Below are positions 57,888-64,000 of a DNA stretch of 64,000 bases, one piece after another. Both the position numbers and the translations under genes were made by a program. Location: contig JAFGVA010000150.1 in the NCBI GenBank assembly GCA_016938235.1, positions 1-64,000 of the forward strand. The letters are read 5' to 3'. The DNA comes from Bacteroidales bacterium. GTDB taxonomy: Bacteria > Bacteroidota > Bacteroidia > Bacteroidales > UBA10428. Under the pieces are notes generated by a model. The model had not been told where the DNA came from, did not search any database, and saw nothing but the letters and a program-made list of their open reading frames with translations. The first letter of the stretch is position 1; each line of letters starts with the position of its first letter.

Positions 57888-59591
57888 TTAAAAGAATTCG
57901 ACTTCGTCGTCATTATCATCCATTTTTTTACTTTCGTTATCGTCACCGGTGATAAGCTTATGTACTTCTCGCTCACTCTCCATTGTATACAGCTTCTTAA
58001 GGTGTTCCAACCGATCTTTTTCTACATCTTTCTGATTAATATTTATGTTTTCCAGCAACTGATCCAGAAAGTGTATTATCTCTTGTACTTCTTTTTCAAA
58101 GGTTTTATAATATGCAACTTGGTCAACACTAAAATCACTTGTAGGTTCTAAATGCATATTTGTGTTGAAGCCTGGTTTAAAAAGTTCCTCCATATATTCA
58201 GTAAGAATAGCTAAATCTTCCGAAAATTTATCGATTAATTTAATATCGAGTTTAATTTTATCTTTAATAAGATTACCTGAGATATTAATTTTATGTATTG
58301 AATTTGAATATTCATTTTCAAGTTTATTATACCATTCATTTAGTTTATCCAACTCCTCAGTTATCTGGGCAACAGGATTGTATTTATTGTCTTTTAAATG
58401 AGCCGATTCAATATTCCCGATTATTTTTCTCAAATCTTTAATGTTTATTAATATATCATCTTTTTTTGACTTATAAGCAATGTATTTTGTTAAATCTGTA
58501 TCTACCGCATCTACCAGCTTATAGAAATTATTATATAAATGGTTAAGAGAAAACTTTCGGCTTGAAAGGTTCGATGACTGTTCAACCAAGTTTGATTTTA
58601 TCATTTGGAGTTTTATGCTTTCCGGTTTACCGAACTGGTTCCAAATTGTATTATACTGATTAAAGAAAGAATCAAGGTCGTTTATTTTATGTAAGATTGT
58701 CTCAACAGCTTTTTGATATTCCCGATTGGCATGTATTAATTGTGCCGATTGCAAGGTGTTGATATCCCGTATTTTATAAAGTTCATCGTCGCTAATTATT
58801 TCACCTTCACGATGAGAATCCTTCAGGTTCCTGGTAATATCCTGATGGGCCTCCTGTACATGTTCTATTTGTTGTCTTAAAATATCCTGAAACTGCAGAT
58901 TTGTAATTATTTCTGATGTGCTGCTAACTTTCTTTTTTTCAATTTCGTCAATATGCTTTTTATGCTTTTTAACGGAAATACTTATGTCTTCTATATGAAA
59001 TAAAGACTGTTGAATTTTTTCAATCTGTTCACCAAATAATTCAGAATTACTAAACAATCCTTCCTCGATAAACTTGATTGATTTATTAATTATTAAACAA
59101 ATTGCTTTATTTGCTGTTTCCTGTTCTTTATGACTTTTGCTGATGGAGTCAATAAGATTATTAATTGATTTATAATCGGTTGAAATAATTGGGTCGAAGT
59201 GTAAATTTGTTACAAGCAACTTAATTGTACTTAAATCCTGTTTGGCATTGCTAAGTATCAGCTGAAAAAAATTGAAGGTCTGACTTAATTCTTTGAGCTT
59301 TTCGAGATGTGAACTTAAGCTGTCAAAAATCTTTTCTTTTTGATATTTGTCTTTTGATAGCAGAGAGTTGAAATTATCGTTTTCGTGTATCTTATTAATA
59401 ACATCAATAATTTTATTTGAAGCCTCTGAGAGCTTCTGCAGGTTAAGGTAATATTTTTTGAAGTTTGAATTAAGTATTTCGAAATCTTTAACAGAACAGT
59501 CTATTAAACTATCTATTTTCGATCTGACTTCATCAAAAATTAGAATAGCTTTTTTAAGAACTTCTTTAATTGAGTATGATTTGTTCGTCAC
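57888..59591 (-). CDS. Large helical protein with CheZ-like FQDxxxQ motif
   Basis: 567 aa, soluble, almost wholly helical and Lys/Glu/Asn rich; no signal peptide, membrane helix or methyl-accepting tip sequence. Residues 231-256 read NLQFQDILRQQIEHVQEAHQ. The FQD-x3-Q element (Asp236, Gln240) matches the catalytic Asp143/Gln147 spacing of E. coli CheZ (FQDLTGQ), so a CheY-phosphate phosphatase role is possible. The C-terminus is acidic and Asp-rich (DDNDDEVEFF), also a trait of CheY-binding tails in CheZ, though not the same sequence. First gene of the cheY-cheW-cheR group. Family not recognised. Confidence 0.65.
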   Translation of the reverse strand: MTNKSYSIKEVLKKAILIFDEVRSKIDSLIDCSVKDFEILNSNFKKYYLNLQKLSEASNKIIDVINKIHENDNFNSLLSKDKYQKEKIFDSLSSHLEKLKELSQTFNFFQLILSNAKQDLSTIKLLVTNLHFDPIISTDYKSINNLIDSISKSHKEQETANKAICLIINKSIKFIEEGLFSNSELFGEQIEKIQQSLFHIEDISISVKKHKKHIDEIEKKKVSSTSEIITNLQFQDILRQQIEHVQEAHQDITRNLKDSHREGEIISDDELYKIRDINTLQSAQLIHANREYQKAVETILHKINDLDSFFNQYNTIWNQFGKPESIKLQMIKSNLVEQSSNLSSRKFSLNHLYNNFYKLVDAVDTDLTKYIAYKSKKDDILINIKDLRKIIGNIESAHLKDNKYNPVAQITEELDKLNEWYNKLENEYSNSIHKINISGNLIKDKIKLDIKLIDKFSEDLAILTEYMEELFKPGFNTNMHLEPTSDFSVDQVAYYKTFEKEVQEIIHFLDQLLENININQKDVEKDRLEHLKKLYTMESEREVHKLITGDDNESKKMDDNDDEVEFF

Positions 59592-59668
59592 TTGCTTTGT
59601 ATTTATGTCTTGACTAACATAAATTTAGAACGAACTAAATGATAAATAAAATAATAAAAATGATATTA

Positions 59669-59687
59669 ATCACCCTGTATTGGTGAT
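59669..59687 (-). terminator. Weak hairpin downstream of the 59705 receiver gene
   Basis: ATCACC, 7-base loop, GGTGAT, followed on the minus strand by an AT-rich stretch with TTTTT. A short six-pair stem, so only a possible terminator. It also lies upstream of the 567 aa gene and could be an operator. Confidence 0.35.
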
Positions 59688-59704
59688 ATAAAACATTTTA
59701 TTTA

Positions 59705-60085
59705 TTAACGATGAGAAACTATCTTTAGTGAAATGTTTATTAATGCGGAAACACATGTTAAAAATTTATCTGTATCAATAGGTTTTGTAAATGTGTTTTT
59801 AATACCCATTTTATTTAAAATGTATAAATAGTAGGGATTATTGCCAGACATCGCAATAATTTCAATAGAATCAGAAATATTCTTTATTTGTTTGATGAGT
59901 TCAACTCCTTCAATCCTGGGCATTACAATATCAGTAATGACCAAATTATAATTTCCGGCTTTTATTTTTTCGAGAGCCTCGTAACCATCCTTAGCGGTAT
60001 CTGCTGCAACATTAAAATTATTCTCAATTAAATACCGTATATATTTTCTGTCAAGAATATTATCGTCTACTATCAGAATTTTCAT
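59705..60085 (-). CDS. Stand-alone receiver protein
   Basis: 126 aa receiver domain: Asp7/Asp8, phospho-acceptor Asp52 (LVITDIVMPRIEG), Ser of AMSGNN and Lys of TKPID. No output domain. It resembles the archaeal-CheY-like or phosphotransfer type. Lies alone between the che operon and the next receiver gene. Partner kinase unknown. Confidence 0.88.
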   Translation of the reverse strand: MKILIVDDNILDRKYIRYLIENNFNVAADTAKDGYEALEKIKAGNYNLVITDIVMPRIEGVELIKQIKNISDSIEIIAMSGNNPYYLYILNKMGIKNTFTKPIDTDKFLTCVSALINISLKIVSHR

Positions 60086-60190
60086 GGCATAACATTTATT
60101 AGTAGTTACGCCAAACGCTTTATATAGTTAAAACTATTAGATAAATGGATTGATTATTATGATTAATCTGAGAATTTTGCGCTTTAATAC

Positions 60191-60592
60191 CTATTTGGTC
60201 ATTTTGGCGTCTTGCTGTAAAACAGATTCAACTTTATCAACGAGATATTGTAAATCAATAGGCTTTTTAACAAAGTCGATAGCTCCCATATTCATTATTT
60301 TCTCGATGTTTTCTTCATCTGTAAGTGCTGAAACAACAATAACCGGTGTTGATTTGGTATTATCATTCTTTCTTATCTCCTGCAAGAAATCGAAACCACT
60401 TATTTTAGGCATTAATAAATCTAATAAAATAAGATCTGGAGTGTTCTTCTCAATAATTGAATATGCTTCTTTAGCATTCAGGGCAGTTTCTATCTTATAA
60501 CCCTTTTCATCCAATATCGCTTCTAATAATACTACATTGGTAGTAGAATCGTCAACAACTAATATGGTGTAATCTTTATTATCTGGCATCAT
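60191..60592 (-). CDS. Stand-alone receiver protein
   Basis: About 133 aa from ATG 60592 (or 60589). The 25 extra residues in the ORF track are hydrophobic and unlike a receiver N-terminus. Asp13/14 (VVDDS), phospho-acceptor near residue 58 (LILLDLLMPKISG), Ser/Ala of VVSALT and Lys of VKKPID. No output domain. Its start faces the Crp/Fnr gene across a 210-base divergent region. Confidence 0.86.
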   Translation of the reverse strand: MMPDNKDYTILVVDDSTTNVVLLEAILDEKGYKIETALNAKEAYSIIEKNTPDLILLDLLMPKISGFDFLQEIRKNDNTKSTPVIVVSALTDEENIEKIMNMGAIDFVKKPIDLQYLVDKVESVLQQDAKMTK

Positions 60593-60707
60593 TTGATACT
60601 GAATTTCTAATGTGATATTTATTCGCTTATTGTAAATATAAGTAAAAATGAGCAAAAATTGCAACAACTTGATTTTTTATAGGCCTGAGATTTGTTATTG
60701 GTAATAA

Positions 60708-60721
60708 ATGATCTAAATCAT
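60708..60721 (+). promoter_or_regulatory. FNR-type palindrome before the Crp/Fnr gene
   Basis: ATGAT-CTAA-ATCAT: five-base arms with a 4-base spacer, the geometry of a Crp/Fnr-family site (TTGAT-N4-ATCAA). It lies 82 bases before the Crp/Fnr ATG and 116 bases before the divergent receiver gene, so it could serve either. Confidence 0.4.
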
Positions 60722-60802
60722 CATTTTTTAGACAATACTCTTTGATTTAGTCTTTTTTTTGCTAATTTTAATAGAAGATAACCTATAAAGAAATGTGAGT
60801 TA

Positions 60803-61480
60803 ATGCAAGGTTCCACAAAGAATAATTCTATCGTCCCTTTTGAACATTTATTGTCTGAACAGGAAAAGCAACAGATTATTGATAACAGTAATACGGTTTT
60901 ATATAATAAAAAGGAAATAATATTCAGACAGAATACACGCACCTCACATATTATGTTCATTAAGTCGGGCATGGTAAAAATTTTTAAAGAGGGAAGAAAC
61001 AAAAAGTTCATCATATTAAAGGTTGCCGTTCAGCAAGACTTTCTTGGCTTATTGTCAATTTACGGTCGCGATACCCATCAATATTCAGCATCAGCTGCTG
61101 TACCTACAGAAATATGCTTTATTGATATTGGGGTGTTTAATAAAATATTGTTTTCTAACGGGGAGTTTGCCGAGAGGTTTATTAATAAAATCTGCAACGA
61201 TGGACTTTATATTTTTGAACGTCTGATGAGTCAGTCGCATAAGCAACTTCCGGGACGTATTGCCGATGTTATTTTATATTTTGCTGAGAGGATATTTAAA
61301 GCCGATGAATTTGAATTCCCTTTCACAAGAAGGGAACTGGCAGAGTTGGCCGGAACAACAAAAGAAAGCTTTATACGAACTCTTGCTGAGTTTAAGAACG
61401 ATAAAATTATTGATCTGGATGGCTCTAATGTAAAGATTAATAGTTTAAAAATTGTTAAAACATTAAGTCAACTCGGATAA
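60803..61480 (+). CDS. Crp/Fnr-family transcription regulator
   Basis: 225 aa. N-terminal cyclic-nucleotide-binding-like fold (about residues 15-135, with YNKKEIIFRQ, FIKSGMVKIFKEG and YGRDTHQYSA), a dimer helix, and a C-terminal winged helix (residues 140-220; recognition helix TTKESFIRTLAEF, retaining the Glu and Arg used for TGA half-sites). Cys residues occur only at two internal places, with no N-terminal Cys cluster, so an Fe-S FNR is unlikely. The ligand is unknown. An FNR-type palindrome lies upstream. The receiver gene starts 10 bases after its stop. Confidence 0.9.
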   Translation: MQGSTKNNSIVPFEHLLSEQEKQQIIDNSNTVLYNKKEIIFRQNTRTSHIMFIKSGMVKIFKEGRNKKFIILKVAVQQDFLGLLSIYGRDTHQYSASAAVPTEICFIDIGVFNKILFSNGEFAERFINKICNDGLYIFERLMSQSHKQLPGRIADVILYFAERIFKADEFEFPFTRRELAELAGTTKESFIRTLAEFKNDKIIDLDGSNVKINSLKIVKTLSQLG

Positions 61481-61490
61481 TTTGTATAGC

Positions 61491-61868
61491 ATGTCAAAGT
61501 TAAAGATTATAATTGCTGATGATATTTTTACTAACCGACTTCTATTGTCTGAAATATTAAAGGATCTAGGGTATGAGTTTTTCCTGGCAAAGAATGGCAA
61601 GGAAGCTGTTGATGAATTGCAGAAAAGCGATTACAACCTTGTTTTAATGGATATTGAAATGCCGGTAATGAATGGCGTTGAGGCAACTAAATTTATACGC
61701 GAACAACTGGAGAGCCCAAAATGCAATGTGCCGGTTGTAGCACTTACTGCACATAATCCAAAACTTTTTTTTGATGACTTCAGAAACGTTGGCTTTTCAC
61801 AACTTCTGACCAAACCTTATTCTGTGGCGAAACTCCGGGAATTACTGGAGTCGTATGTTGAAATTTGA
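61491..61868 (+). CDS. Stand-alone receiver protein, cotranscribed with the Crp/Fnr gene
   Basis: 125 aa from ATG 61491 (the track uses a TTG three codons earlier). Asp10/Asp11, phospho-acceptor Asp54 (LVLMDIEMPVMNG), Thr of ALTAHN and Lys of LTKPYS. The sequence resembles receivers of hybrid kinases (DIEMPVMNGVEAT). It lies 10 bases after the Crp/Fnr gene, so it is probably cotranscribed with it. Confidence 0.88.
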   Translation: MSKLKIIIADDIFTNRLLLSEILKDLGYEFFLAKNGKEAVDELQKSDYNLVLMDIEMPVMNGVEATKFIREQLESPKCNVPVVALTAHNPKLFFDDFRNVGFSQLLTKPYSVAKLRELLESYVEI

Positions 61869-61873
61869 GCTTT

Positions 61874-62338
61874 TTATAAAAATTTCTTATTTATTAAATT
61901 TAAAATTCCGGAAAGTCCCGCCAGATCGTCCCGATCGAACTGTTCTGTTTTATCACTATCAATATCGAGTACCCCAACCACTTTTCCTGAAGTATCTTTT
62001 ACAGGAATTACAATTTCCGATTTCGAACGTGAATCGCATGCTATATGATCGGGAAAATCTTCTACATCAGCGACAATAATTGGCTCAGATTTTAAAACTG
62101 AAGCCCAGCAAACGCCTTTAGGTTTTGTAAGTACCTGACAGGCTAATGGTCCCTGGTAGGGCCCAACAATTAACTCATCGTTTTTTATAAAATAAAATCC
62201 TACCCAAAATATATATGGCACTTTATGATACAATAGGGCATTTATTGTTGCTAACTGAGCATTTAGTGAAGGACTGTTTTTTAAAAGAGGCTCAAGTTGA
62301 TGTATAAGTCTGTTGTATTTTTTTTGTTTCGAGTTCAT
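61874..62338 (-). CDS. msrC: Free methionine-(R)-sulfoxide reductase (GAF-type)
   Basis: 154 aa GAF-domain enzyme that reduces free Met-R-sulfoxide. Its three functional cysteines are visible as Cys67 (GPLACQ), Cys77 (GVCW) and Cys101 (HIACDSRS), with the typical VLDIDS near the C-terminus. Role: oxidative-stress defence. It converges on the receiver gene, with 5 bases between stops. Confidence 0.92.
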   Translation of the reverse strand: MNSKQKKYNRLIHQLEPLLKNSPSLNAQLATINALLYHKVPYIFWVGFYFIKNDELIVGPYQGPLACQVLTKPKGVCWASVLKSEPIIVADVEDFPDHIACDSRSKSEIVIPVKDTSGKVVGVLDIDSDKTEQFDRDDLAGLSGILNLINKKFL

Positions 62339-62360
62339 TACAAAATGTTTGCTGGAAATA

Positions 62361-62397
62361 TAAAAAAAAATAATCCAAACAGAAGCCTGGATTATTA
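62361..62397 (-). terminator. Rho-independent terminator
   Basis: On the minus strand AATAATCCA, 10-base loop, TGGATTATT, then a T-run (the plus strand shows a run of A). It ends the 72 aa gene upstream of it. Nine-bp perfect stem. Confidence 0.8.
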
Positions 62398-62422
62398 ATT
62401 TCTTGAAATTGTTTGTTGGTTT

Positions 62423-62641
62423 TTAGGCTGGTATAAAGTCATAGATACGTATTACTTTAAACAAATTGTGTGGCAATGGTTTTAATACAATTCGTTTATC
62501 ACCCTTTTGGTAGAGCACATAGTGATAAAATTCGAAACACTGTAAGTTTGTAGGTCTTACTCCAAGCAAGCTAAGTTCATCTGTACTAAAGCATGAACCT
62601 GATTTGATTTGTAGGGTAGGAGTTTGTACTAATGTATTCAT
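62423..62641 (-). CDS. Small hypothetical protein
   Basis: 72 aa, one Cys near residue 17 and another at 34, no signal peptide, no family recognised. Sequence pattern (FYHYVLYQKGDKRIVLKP) suggests a small beta-rich fold. It ends in a clear terminator and has two tandem Crp/Fnr-type palindromes about 66-104 bases upstream, so it looks like a real regulated gene. Confidence 0.55.
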   Translation of the reverse strand: MNTLVQTPTLQIKSGSCFSTDELSLLGVRPTNLQCFEFYHYVLYQKGDKRIVLKPLPHNLFKVIRIYDFIPA

Positions 62642-62933
62642 ATCTATTGAGATTTGGTTCCGGTACTAAACTACTATAAAGTTCAACTTGAAACCTAAAG
62701 AGTTGTGGTGATATGAATTACCTAAGAAGGGTGATATGAATCACCACTAAAAACACTTTAGAATACATGTAAATAAATGAAATACAGTAATATACATTAA
62801 TTGTTGTATTTTAACAATTAAAAAAATAGTATAAATACAACAGTTTTTCTTTGGAAAAAAAATCAGGAAGTCCTATAATATACAAAAAAATATTGTAAAA
62901 AACAAGAGTTAATTTTGCGAAATGACCAAATAA
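62642..62933. other. Intergenic region upstream of the 72 aa gene
   Basis: 292 bases, very AT-rich, without a gene. Besides the two tandem palindromes listed separately, I saw nothing that can be named. Confidence 0.5.
62707..62745. promoter_or_regulatory. Two tandem Crp/Fnr-type palindromes
   Basis: GGTGATATGAATTACC (62707-62722) and GGTGATATGAATCACC (62730-62745), 23 bases apart. The second has perfect six-base arms, GGTGAT-N4-ATCACC, equivalent to GTGA-N6-TCAC. The first has one mismatch. They share TGAT-N4-ATCA with the site before the Crp/Fnr gene. Confidence 0.5.
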
Positions 62934-62969
62934 AAAACCGGTTAAGTTTTTTTAACATTAACCGGTTTT
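62934..62969 (-). terminator. Terminator of tRNA-Lys
   Basis: A 12-bp perfect stem on the minus strand (AAAACCGGTTAA with TTAACCGGTTTT), a 12-base loop and T-run. Lies immediately 3' of the tRNA gene. Confidence 0.9.
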
Positions 62970-62970
62970 G

Positions 62971-63043
62971 TGATTCCGCTGAGGCTCGAACTCAGGACCC
63001 CATCCTTAAAAGGGATGTGCTCTACCAACTGAGCTACGGAATC
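62971..63043 (-). tRNA. tRNA-Lys (anticodon TTT)
   Basis: 73 nt. Acceptor GATTCCG / CGGAATC, D arm GCTCAGTTGGTAGAGC, anticodon stem CATCC/GGATG with loop CTTTTAA (anticodon TTT), T arm CTGAGTTCGAGCCTCAG, discriminator A, no encoded CCA. All stems pair. Confidence 0.97.
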
Positions 63044-63082
63044 TTAATTTCAGAGGGCTTAAAGCCTCTCTCAAAGGCGATG

Positions 63083-63112
63083 CAAAAATAGTATTTTAAT
63101 CTTTCCTGCAAA
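63083..63112 (-). promoter_or_regulatory. Bacteroidetes promoter for tRNA-Lys
   Basis: On the minus strand, TTTG (63109-63112), 18-base spacer, TATTTTTG (63083-63090, TAnnTTTG). Both boxes match and the spacing is near the usual 19. The expected start is about 33 bases before the tRNA. Confidence 0.7.
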
Positions 63113-63258
63113 AATATTTCGGAAAATAATTTGACTTTTTTTTTGTATATTTAATAAGCGGTTCAAAAAGAATGTTTTATATATGAACAAAACTTTTTAA
63201 TATCGTGTTCGTAATACTAATATAAATTTAATACTAACTAAGCATAAAAACATATCAG

Positions 63259-64000
63259 ATGAAAAACAAAATCCTAACTTTAATTGTCGTTAGCTTAATC
63301 AGTTATAATTCCTTCTCTCAAATTAAAGGAGTTGCAGATATGCTGGGTAGCGGAACCGAAAACGCAGAAGCTCTTTTTGAAGCCTACCTGTCACCCTGGA
63401 CAAATGCTTTTGGAGCCAGTTTAAATGGAGGCTGGTATAACACTGCAAAACCACATAAATTAGGAGGTTTTGATATAACAATGAGCTTTAATGCAGCAAT
63501 AATACCTGATTTGGATAAAACTTTTGACTTATCAGGTTTAGGTTTATCGGGAATGTCTTTCCCCGAAGGTTCCATGTCGTCAACAGCAGCCGGGCCAAGA
63601 GATGGGGGCAAGCCTATGATATATACCCCAAATGCTGCATATCCTCAAGCGTCTGTTCCCATTAATGCTCCAAATGGTACAGGAGTGGGATTTATACCGC
63701 TTCCAACAGCACAAATTGGTGTTGGTTTCATTAAAGAAACCGATCTTAATTTTAGATATATGCCTGAAGTTTCGTTAGGTGATATTGGTAACATGAAGCT
63801 TTGGGGGATAGGAGTGAAGCATTCTATTAAACAATGGATCCCGGTTCTGGCTAAGGTTCCGGTATTTCAACTTTCGGCTCAGGGTGGATATACAAAGTTT
63901 TCTACCAATCTGGGGATTAATTTAACTCCTGATGCTTTTGGAGATGATTATAGCAGTTTGGGAACAGGAAATTATAATGATCAAAACTTTGGTTTTGAAG
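63259..64000 (+). CDS. DUF6588-like outer-membrane protein (partial, runs off the window)
   Basis: Open frame from ATG 63259 to the end of the window (247 codons, no stop), absent from the ORF track for that reason. Signal peptide MKNKILTLIVVSLISYNSFSQ, then ENAEALFEAYLSPWTNAFGA, NTAKPHKLGGFDITMSFNA and long strand-rich stretches. This matches my memory of DUF6588 family outer-membrane proteins. The 3' end, and therefore the barrel end, is not visible. Confidence 0.75.
   Translation, partial: MKNKILTLIVVSLISYNSFSQIKGVADMLGSGTENAEALFEAYLSPWTNAFGASLNGGWYNTAKPHKLGGFDITMSFNAAIIPDLDKTFDLSGLGLSGMSFPEGSMSSTAAGPRDGGKPMIYTPNAAYPQASVPINAPNGTGVGFIPLPTAQIGVGFIKETDLNFRYMPEVSLGDIGNMKLWGIGVKHSIKQWIPVLAKVPVFQLSAQGGYTKFSTNLGINLTPDAFGDDYSSLGTGNYNDQNFGFE

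Noticed and set aside
59669-59687. ATCACC/GGTGAT hairpin as a third Crp/Fnr site
   Set aside because: Its arms are in the reverse order (ATCACC...GGTGAT) with a 7-base spacer, so it does not fit the TGAT-N4-ATCA pattern.
63384-63611. Minus-strand 75 aa frame
   Set aside because: Shadow of the outer-membrane protein gene that begins at 63259.

Overview
The window looks like chromosome from a Bacteroidota species, probably a free-living member of class Bacteroidia (Marinilabiliales-like; the rank below phylum is a guess). Support comes from AT-rich DNA, type IX secretion (T9SS) C-terminal sorting domains, Bacteroidetes-type promoter boxes (TAnnTTTG) before secA, argS, ffh, a DUF368 gene and tRNA-Lys, a complete Bat (aerotolerance) operon, a SecA with a long insertion and zinc-binding tail, a LytS/LytTR pair and a DUF6588-like outer-membrane protein. 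I saw no rRNA, CRISPR array, transposase, integrase or phage gene.

Layout. 1-9.4 kb: the C-terminal half of a ferritin at the very edge, a large secreted Asp-box T9SS protein, secA with a small membrane protein, and dapA with a DUF6913-type gene. 9.4-16.7 kb: ligA, a LytS-type kinase with its LytTR regulator, a stretch with a decayed reading frame, two small secreted proteins, and two paralogous 56-59 aa zinc ribbons (absent from the ORF track) on either side of a 185 aa orphan. 16.9-25.3 kb: envelope and secreted proteins (beta-barrel, T9SS lysyl-endopeptidase-like protease, a 1132 aa protein with 14 TPR-like repeats, a thioredoxin-fold lipoprotein-like protein). 25.4-36.9 kb: housekeeping genes (argS, ffh, folD, aroE, truA) mixed with a glycosyltransferase, a TPR protein, a phosphosulfolactate-synthase homologue, a SMUG2-like glycosylase, DUF368 and YfiR-like proteins. 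37.0-46.5 kb: a ten-gene moxR-DUF58-batABCDE operon with an extra small gene, a fused extra domain and a second BatC-like Q-rich gene. 46.5-49.4 kb: universal stress protein, cstA, acylphosphatase. 49.4-61.9 kb: a signalling island. 61.9-64 kb: free-methionine-sulfoxide reductase, a small orphan, tRNA-Lys and the start of an outer-membrane protein.

The signalling island is the most unusual region. It encodes CheB, CheD, CheR, CheW, CheY, three more stand-alone receiver proteins, a GAF/PAS sensor without an output domain, two histidine-kinase-like proteins and a Crp/Fnr regulator, but no CheA and no methyl-accepting receptor. The two kinases have complementary defects. The 294 aa protein has an intact ATP-binding domain but Asn in place of the phospho-acceptor His. 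The 547 aa hybrid kinase keeps the His but has Tyr in place of the Mg-binding Asn of the N box and a damaged G1 box. A 567 aa helical protein beside cheY carries an FQDxxxQ motif like the catalytic DxxxQ of CheZ. FNR-type palindromes (TGAT-N4-ATCA) lie before the Crp/Fnr gene and before the small orphan at 62423. My working idea, which is inference only, is an atypical chemosensory-type phosphorelay in which the two kinase halves complement each other.
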